DNA from: Adineta vaga
Lineage: Eukaryota > Rotifera
Direction of reading: 5' to 3'
Assembly: GCA_021613535.1 (NCBI GenBank)
Contig: CP075492.1
Span: forward strand, 12,648,001-12,712,000
DNA: 64,000 nt
The translations under genes and the position numbers were made by a program. Below are positions 57,608 through 64,000 of this stretch, piece by piece; position 1 is the first letter of the stretch, and every line of letters starts with the position of its first letter. The notes under the pieces are model-generated. The model worked only from the letters and a program-made list of their open reading frames with translations, was not told where the DNA came from and did no database searches.

Positions 57608-59869
57608 AACAAATTCAATATGTCTTTACTTATTTGAATAATAACAACTTCGAATTTTGAAAATCAAACATTTCTTTCTCTTTTATGTTATTTTTACTCG
57701 AAGCAATTATATTTTATGAAATTCAAGACGAGAGATTCCGTAAAAATATCTAACACGTCGTGTTTATTCTTCCATAGTTCAATGTAAGAATACCAAACAA
57801 TCTAATGTGTTTACTATAGAACTTCTTCTTTTCTCATGATAATTCAATTCAACAATAGAACGATTAACATCATCTTAAGAGACTCTTATATATCCATATT
57901 CACTTATGTTGTTTTCTTTTCGAAGCAATGAATAATATACTGCACTTACTATTGAATACAAGAAGAAACAACGACGTTGACATCTTGCCGTTACCAATGG
58001 TTGTATCGATCGAACTACCAGATAATTAATCTTCTAAAGAAAGAAAGATAAAAGAATCAAAGTAAAACATATTGTCTGCTGATGACGTTTATGTAAATGA
58101 CGCGTCTCTATCTATCTATCTATCTCCGTCTGTATTTTGTATATTCACACATATCATTATGAAATTAACACATGCTGACTGACTTCTCATCGTCTATGAC
58201 TTCTCTCTATCCTATCAAGACAAGATTCGATGCTTTTCACTCTTCATACATACATAGTGGGCGTGAAACCTTTAAAAATGAATATGTGTAATCTTAACAG
58301 TAAGAACGAAGAATAATGAGTGTTCAAGTATAAGTGAGCGATGGAGCAGAAGAAAAGATGAGATGTGCTTTAAACAAGCATGTACGCACGTTAGACAATT
58401 TGTGAGTAGAAACGGATTACATAAGGACGTTTTCTTTTCTTCCTCTTCAGCTGTATATATATATATAAAATATGTATGTATTTCTTTCGCACTCCCGACT
58501 CGTTCACAAAATGTTAACTAATGCAATAATCAAGTGGGAAGGGAACTTGAATGAAGGGCAAATATACACATCGAATTGAACGAGAAAAGAACGAAAAAGA
58601 AGCAAGAAACAAAGTATATAATGTGTTTATATGGATTCCCGATGCTGTTTATACATTGGAAAGTTAGTTCGATGCAGTCTTCTCTAGTTTACAAGAAAAA
58701 TACTACTAACGACAACTGATGAAAAGATATTTATACATAGTATAAATAGATAGATAGAAATGAAGGTTAATTAACAGACCTAGTGAAGAAAAAAAAACGA
58801 ATGTAAGTAGAGAAATATATAAATAACATTTACCAGATGCCGATGTCATATAATTCAACCATTGTATAATACACTTCAGTAAAGAGGAGGAAGAGGAGGA
58901 GACGAAAAGATATTTACTAAAGAAAACACAACTATGTAATGAATATATTCAATAGGTAATCGAAGAAAACACATTGGATTTATTAGTATCTGCTTCAACA
59001 ATCAATAAACATCGGATTCTATTACAACACAACACCGTTTATAGAAATAAACATACACATCAATAATGATGATGGTGAAGAAAAAAAATTGACCTATCAC
59101 TTTGCATCGATAGGTAGAGAAGAACAACCAATCAAAAACCGACGGAAACCACTACAGTATATTGCTAGACATATCACTATATAAATGAAAAAAAAGAAAT
59201 TCAAGTATCAATTTGTCACCTACTTGACCCATACTCTCGAATAACTCAACAGGAAAAATATATTCTTCATTATTTAAAATGAAGATGTCTGACTGTTCAA
59301 TTATTCTACCTTATACTTACAGACAATCAATAGATGAAATACAGTATCAATGAAATGTCTTCAAGTTATATGATCATATATAATAACTGTATTACAGAAC
59401 AACAAAGAATCGAGGATATTTTTATTCTTTTTAGTAAATGAAATGTTAAGGATGTCTGTTTATATAATGCAGCTGTCTTATCCACTCTCTGGCATCTAAT
59501 GACAATAGCAGTTGTTCTTCTAAAAGGTAGACGCGTCGTATGTTGTAGAATAAACAACAACAACAATAATAACTACTAATGCTATCAACATTAACATCAA
59601 TTAACAAATGTAATAAAAAAAATGCGAGACATATATCAAGATTAGTACTTATTCTATTTTGCATATCTTCTCAGCACGTCAAATCTATTTAATGAACTTA
59701 AGATCATTCTATTTATAAAATCTATATTTATTTCAAAATAAACTATTCATTTATGTATGCTTTTATTTACAAAGTATAAAAATTTTTTTTATAGATAAGG
59801 GCGTGCATGAACGTACAGCAATAGTAATGAACGAATGAGTGAAAAATTCAATGAAAGAAAATGTTTGTT
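57608..59869. other. 2.3-kb region with no supported gene
   Basis: AT-rich, with a TCTA tetranucleotide run at 58106-58124. The minus-strand frames at 59366-59664 have no domain, splice or start support. The right end is the 3' flank of the triple-UBL gene. Confidence 0.5.
58106..58124 (+). repeat. (TCTA)n microsatellite
   Basis: Four to five TCTA units in an empty region. Confidence 0.8.
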
Positions 59870-62854
59870 TTATTTTGTTTGATTTCTTGCCATAATTGCT
59901 ACGTATCGTGATTTTACTGGATCACCAATTAATCTCACTTGAGCATTATTATCAAGACCAACATCACGTAAAGAACGCTCTTTCATTGTTTGTAATTCTT
60001 GTCCACGGTAGTATAATTTCTGATTTTGAACAGGAACAGTTGTAATATTTTGTAATTCTTCCATTAAATCAATGATACGAATATTATTACTACTACGTAA
60101 AATCATTACATGTCGATCAGAACCTAAATAGAAATTATTGTAATCTTTTTTAAAGAAAAAAATTCTTAAATTTTACCATGAAATACTTCAAGTTTCATTA
60201 CTTCTTGTTGATTATAAGGTTGCATCAATTCGTCTCCACTGTTGCTGTAGTACATTCGCCTTTGAAATCATGAGAGCCGACAGCTAATATTATCAACGTT
60301 CACACACACGCACAGACTCAAATCTCACTGTTATATAGTTCTTACCTGGATGACATATCACCATCTTGTAGTGATTGAGATCCCCCTCCATAATAATACG
60401 ATGATGACGATGCTGTTTGTTGTCGCGGAGTGAAATAACCAGTGATTTGTTGTTGTTGTTGTTGATTCACGAGCATATTACTTTTATACCAAAGTGAAAT
60501 AAATGAATTATTAACGATGCCAATAGTTTCAAGTGATGTATCAGGTGGACAGATGTAATAATGGCATTCCATTATAAGAAATATTCTGTTCCGATATAGG
60601 AATATTAAAATGTTGTTGAAGTTCAACTTGTAAATCATAAATAGTTATTGGATGTTGTCGACCAATGGCAAGACCTTGAACTCGATCGCCCAAACCAACT
60701 TGTAAACTGATTATATACGTTGCGGCAACAGCAGCAGCAGCAGCAGTCGATCGCGAAGTAGTTTGATTAGTGAATTGTTGATAATGGTTAGTGCTAAAAA
60801 TGTTGAGTTAGTCGAAAACAAAATAGTACGTCAATCAAGGGTTCATATTTATTTTGAAAAAGAAAAAAAATGTGTGTAAATAAAGTCTGATGTCTTTAAA
60901 CTTGATGGTTGTGAGAATGCCTAAAGCAAATGATAATAGGGAGGGAAAAAAAGATATATGAAATTGGTTGATTTTGTTGATTATTTTCAAAAAAAAAGCG
61001 ATATACTTACGATCCATGACAATGACAACAACATTTACAATTATGATGCTGATCTTGATGACATGTGCAATTGCAGTAATGACTATTTAAGGAACATAAA
61101 TGATACTACTACTAGATTGACTATTCGATGTTTAATGAACAATATGTTAGATATTCTCAAGTTATTATCATGTTACTTAATGTGTAGAAAAAAAGATAAA
61201 ACAATTGAACGTAGAAATCTTACCCGGGACCGCCATATTGTTGATCGTTTCCTGTTGAATATGAGTAGTAACTTTGCGATGGATAATATTGTTGCTGATT
61301 GTAAGTTTCACCCGATGATGATCCTCCACCTTGTTGTCCGTAGTAACCACTTGAACCGGATTGCTGTTGTCCATACATACCTCCGGATGCTGCTGCTGAT
61401 GATGATCCTTGTTGTGCATAATAACCATTTGAACCTGATTGTTGTCCTGAATAACCACCGGAATATGCTCCTTGTGCGCCATAGGAACCAGCTGCAGCTG
61501 ATTGTTGTCCATACATACCAGCTGATGATGATAATGCAGCTTGTTGATATTGATTTTGTTGTCTGTGTCGTGAAAAATATTGTTCATCAGCTCGAGCAAT
61601 ACGCATCGTATTATTATTTTCTATACCTAAGGATTCTAAGAGAACTTCAGGTGTTTCACAAATATTTCGACCCTATAATGATAGAGATGAATCTAAGATT
61701 AAAACAATCTTCTTATATTTACTTTCCAATACAGAATCACTTGTTCAGGAGGTATTTTAAATACTCTTGATGCTTCATCGATGACATCACGGACACGTAA
61801 ATCATAATCTCTTTTAACGATAAATGTTTGTCGATCCGATCCATGTGCGGCTTCAATTTTGATTATTTTGCGATCTTGACGACGAGCCATTTTCTTCAAA
61901 AAGTAATCAAGTCAAATTATTCCTTGATAGAATACAAAACAGATGTATTGACAACTTATATCTTACTTCCTCATCTTGTGAACGTTTGGGTACGTCAGAA
62001 AACATCTTTCTCAATTACAACTGAGTAGAAATTGAATAGTTTATTTGTTCGAAATTGGTATGGTGATTTATGTGAACACGGGAAAGTAACGAAACAAGTT
62101 TTGTCTCTACAATGGGCTCACTTTTTCAATTCTTTCTTCTTTCTTCTTTCTTTCTTTCTTTCGTCATGAAAGCAGAACAGAGATTTGCTAGGAAACAGAT
62201 TTTTTCTGCCGTTCTTTTTTCTTTCTCTTTGTCTCATTTTGTTTTCCATTCTTCTTGTGAAATCACTTTATTGTTTTGTTTTCAGGTGAACGAATGTAAA
62301 GATCGAAAAGGAAAAGAAAAGTGACGAAAGCAAGCAAAACATAATAAGACGGCACTTTTCGCCCAGATTTGTGGTTGTTTTTATTTTTGTTACATATCGA
62401 AATTTCACTTAGTGATGTTAACTATGTATCTAAGGTTTCTATTTGTTATGACGACAAATCGCATCCATTAATCGTATCCAAACGAAGAAGAGAAAAAGAT
62501 TTCAGTTCTGTTGGATTTTTTTTCTCTGCAGTTCATATAGAAAGATTTTCTCGTGAGAATCTAACGACTTGAACTCAACTTAGAATATGTGAAGAAGAGA
62601 TCGGTTTAGCAAACCTGAATTTCAACATCATGTTGTGCTTTATCCATGCTAGCTGGATCGTAGAGTTTGTTCCATATACGATCATGTTGTAAATTGGCTA
62701 ATGGATCGACCATATCTGAACGACTTGTATGTGAAATAACATTTCCATGATGGGAATGTCCAACTGATCGTTGAGTATTTCCACCTGTATTTCGTGCACC
62801 TTTCGATGGATCTGTTATTTCGTATTCATAAGTGTATTCATAGGTAGTACCCAT
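59870..62854 (-). CDS. Triple ubiquitin-like-domain protein with FUS-like low-complexity linkers
   Basis: Order along the protein: first exon (either MFSDVPKRSQDEE from 62005, or MGTTYEYTYEYEITDP from 62854-62615); UBL1 (KIIKIEAAHGSDRQTFIVKR to LLESLGIENNN); a Tyr/Gly/Gln/Ser-rich linker (61590-61230) with FUS/EWS-type repeats such as GYSGQQSGSNGYYAQQG; a Cys/His cluster (HYCNCTCHQDQHHNCKCCCH); poly-Ala; UBL2 (ISLQVGLGDRVQGLAIG to TSLETIGIVNNS); a Gln/Ser/Tyr linker; UBL3 (EVMKLEVFHGSDRHVMILRS to DVGLDNNAQVRLIGDP). UBL3 is closest to the UBL of BAG1 (QKLxxxGxxLxxM...GI...VxLIG), but no BAG domain follows; it ends IMARNQTK. UBL1 and UBL3 share HGSDR, so they look like internal duplicates. UBL2 is broken by an apparent one-base frameshift near 60548-60556. 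Splice sites elsewhere are canonical and phase-consistent. Function unknown; ubiquitin-receptor or condensate roles are inference. Confidence 0.8.
62615..62854 (-). CDS. Alternative first exon of the triple-UBL gene (or separate small gene)
   Basis: Encodes MGTTYEYTYEYEITDPSKGA and ends DAQHDVEIQ-type sequence (QHDVEIQ) with a gtttgc donor. Splicing to the acceptor just before KMARRQDRK (about 61893) keeps the frame. The 13-residue exon at 62005-61967 joins the same acceptor, also in phase 0. The two exons cannot both be used in series, because joining the far exon to the near one gives an immediate stop. No domain is recognisable; the Tyr/Glu/Thr start is unusual. Gly2 could make it an N-myristoylation candidate, though Tyr at position 5-6 does not favour it. 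Confidence 0.45.
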
Positions 62855-63841
62855 TTCTTTTTCTTTACAAAACTCAAATCAATCTCTGCTGACGTTATTA
62901 TTCTCGAACTCGAAAATAATAAAAATGAAAATATTATGTAGAAAATCGAAGAAAAAGAAAAAGAATAGATGAAGATTAAACAGAATAACAAAATCTTTCT
63001 TTTGTTTTGCTACCATGCCAGCCGTACATTCTCTCTCTCTTCTTGTTTCGTTGATGTTTTATAATGAAAATCTTGTACTATTATTTAAAAGAACAAAACC
63101 AAAAATAGACATCTTTCTCGCCTAATTCTGTTATTACTTGACAAAATATTTCGAATGGAAATGAACGAACGTAAATCAAGCGCTCATTTCTTATTTATAT
63201 CTTTTGCATAATCTCGTTTTCGATTTTAAAAAATGGGTAGTAGTAGTTCAAGTTCATCGACAGCGAAGAATTCTGATTGTTATCTACAGAATAAACTTGA
63301 ACGACAACAATGTTTACAAACTCATTCAAATAATGATATTATCACTTCGAAAACTTTATTTGAAAATAATCCCTTAAAAAGAAATTGTTCATTTCCATGT
63401 AATGAAAATAGACGAACGACAATGATGCACAATATGAAACCTAACAATTAAACCATCATTGTACATTGGCACGTGCTGTCCTCTAGAGCATCGATTTCTT
63501 AATGGTTACACAATTATTCTAGAATAGAAACTGAAGAAGAAGAAGAAGAAGAAAAAAGAACATTATGATCTGAAACTGAATTACCCATATTTTTCTCTTG
63601 TGAACAACTACTTTAAGTTTTGTTTTAAAAAGCTTTCAATTTCTTTCAAGGAAATAAAAAGTATTGATTCTCTGAGAACGTACTTTACGTTCACACTGAA
63701 AAGGTAATTTAGTCAATGATGATATGCTTGATTGTGCTTTTCGTTTCAGATGTTTTTCGTTTGTTTTCATTTGATTCAAACGAATATCATCGTTGTTATT
63801 GATCCTATCAATTGAATCTCTTGAGAAAGATTCATTTATTC
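62855..63841. other. Region with one weak small open frame
   Basis: A 72-codon plus-strand frame at 63233-63451 starts MGSSSSSSSTAKNSDC, which could be N-myristoylated at Gly2, and has two Cys pairs. It matches no family I know and may be chance. The rest is AT-rich, with a GAA run at about 63533-63552, and is presumably the upstream region of the gene at 63842. Confidence 0.4.
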
Positions 63842-64000
63842 ATGGATGATTTCATGAATGATTTAGAAGCAGGACTAAATTATAATCCTGCTCGACATAT
63901 GAATAAAAAAATGAAAAAACGTAAACAACTTGATGCACTTTTAAAATTTCGTTCAACAAAATCGAATCGATTACCTAATCAAGTAATTCATACTTCTGAA
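63842..64000 (+). CDS. Start of an unidentified gene (cut by window edge)
   Basis: Open from ATG 63842 to the end of the window: MDDFMNDLEAGLNYNPARHM, then a Lys/Arg-rich stretch (NKKMKKRKQLDALLKFRSTK). It is acidic then strongly basic, with no recognisable domain in 53 residues. An acceptor-like site or a 5' UTR lies upstream in AT-rich DNA. Only sequence beyond the window can name it. Confidence 0.5.
   Translation, partial: MDDFMNDLEAGLNYNPARHMNKKMKKRKQLDALLKFRSTKSNRLPNQVIHTSE

Noticed and set aside
63233-63451. Small MGSSSS... frame as a mitochondrial twin-Cys protein
   Set aside because: The first Cys pair is spaced by ten residues, not nine, and the second pair is CxxxC, so it does not fit the CHCH pattern.

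Overview
The window is animal nuclear DNA. It is about two-thirds A+T, with compact genes broken by many short introns (mostly 50-70 nt, GT...AG) and AT-rich spacers of 0.2-3 kb. Gene content is metazoan: cadherin, beta-catenin, neurobeachin-like, anoctamin, SK channel, fukutin, reticulon, astacin. Tiny introns, high AT and splice-acceptor-like sites just upstream of several start codons suit a small spiralian, most plausibly a bdelloid rotifer. The phylum is inference. No virus, transposase, CRISPR or confident tRNA was seen.

Layout, left to right. 1-2.9 kb: no supported gene. 2.9-6.2 kb (+): single-pass cadherin-like receptor. 7.3-15.3 kb (+): a duplicated pair of units, each a beta-catenin followed by a cyclophilin. 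16.6-17.3 kb (+): claudin/PMP22-like four-helix protein. 17.6-18.6 kb (-): astacin protease with an apparent frameshift just before its zinc motif. 19.8-21.4 kb (+): fukutin-like enzyme. 22.1-23.9 kb (-) and 25.5-29.5 kb (+): an SK-type Ca2+-activated K+ channel and an anoctamin, head to head. 29.8-30.0 kb (+): tiny conserved CxxC protein. 30.1-31.5 kb (-): FUT8-like fucosyltransferase. 31.5-34.6 kb: empty. 34.6-35.2 kb (+): secreted dibasic-processed Cys peptide. 36.6-38.1 kb (-): perilipin-like. 39.1-40.7 kb (-): reticulon-like. 41.7-42.7 kb (+): repeat protein of unknown function. 42.9-45.7 kb (+): LEKR1-like coiled coil. 46.0-46.4 kb (+): MAPEG-like membrane protein. 46.9-55.9 kb (-): very large NBEAL-type BEACH protein. 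56.1-56.6 kb (-): SRP19. 57.0-57.6 kb (-): small surface protein with a possible GPI anchor. 59.9-62.9 kb (-): protein with three ubiquitin-like domains joined by FUS-like low-complexity linkers and a Cys/His cluster. 63.8 kb to the edge (+): start of an unidentified gene.

The two strongest observations are these. First, the two beta-catenins have complementary motif losses. Copy 1 keeps the alpha-catenin-binding segment and the C-terminal PDZ ligand but has no phosphodegron. Copy 2 has a textbook DSGxxS degron but lacks the alpha-catenin site, the last armadillo repeats and the C-terminal tail. Second, the triple-UBL, prion-like, Cys/His-rich protein has an architecture I do not recognise, plus what look like two alternative first exons. 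Both copies of the beta-catenin/cyclophilin pair are closely spaced on one strand, which raises the possibility of operon-like expression with spliced-leader trans-splicing.
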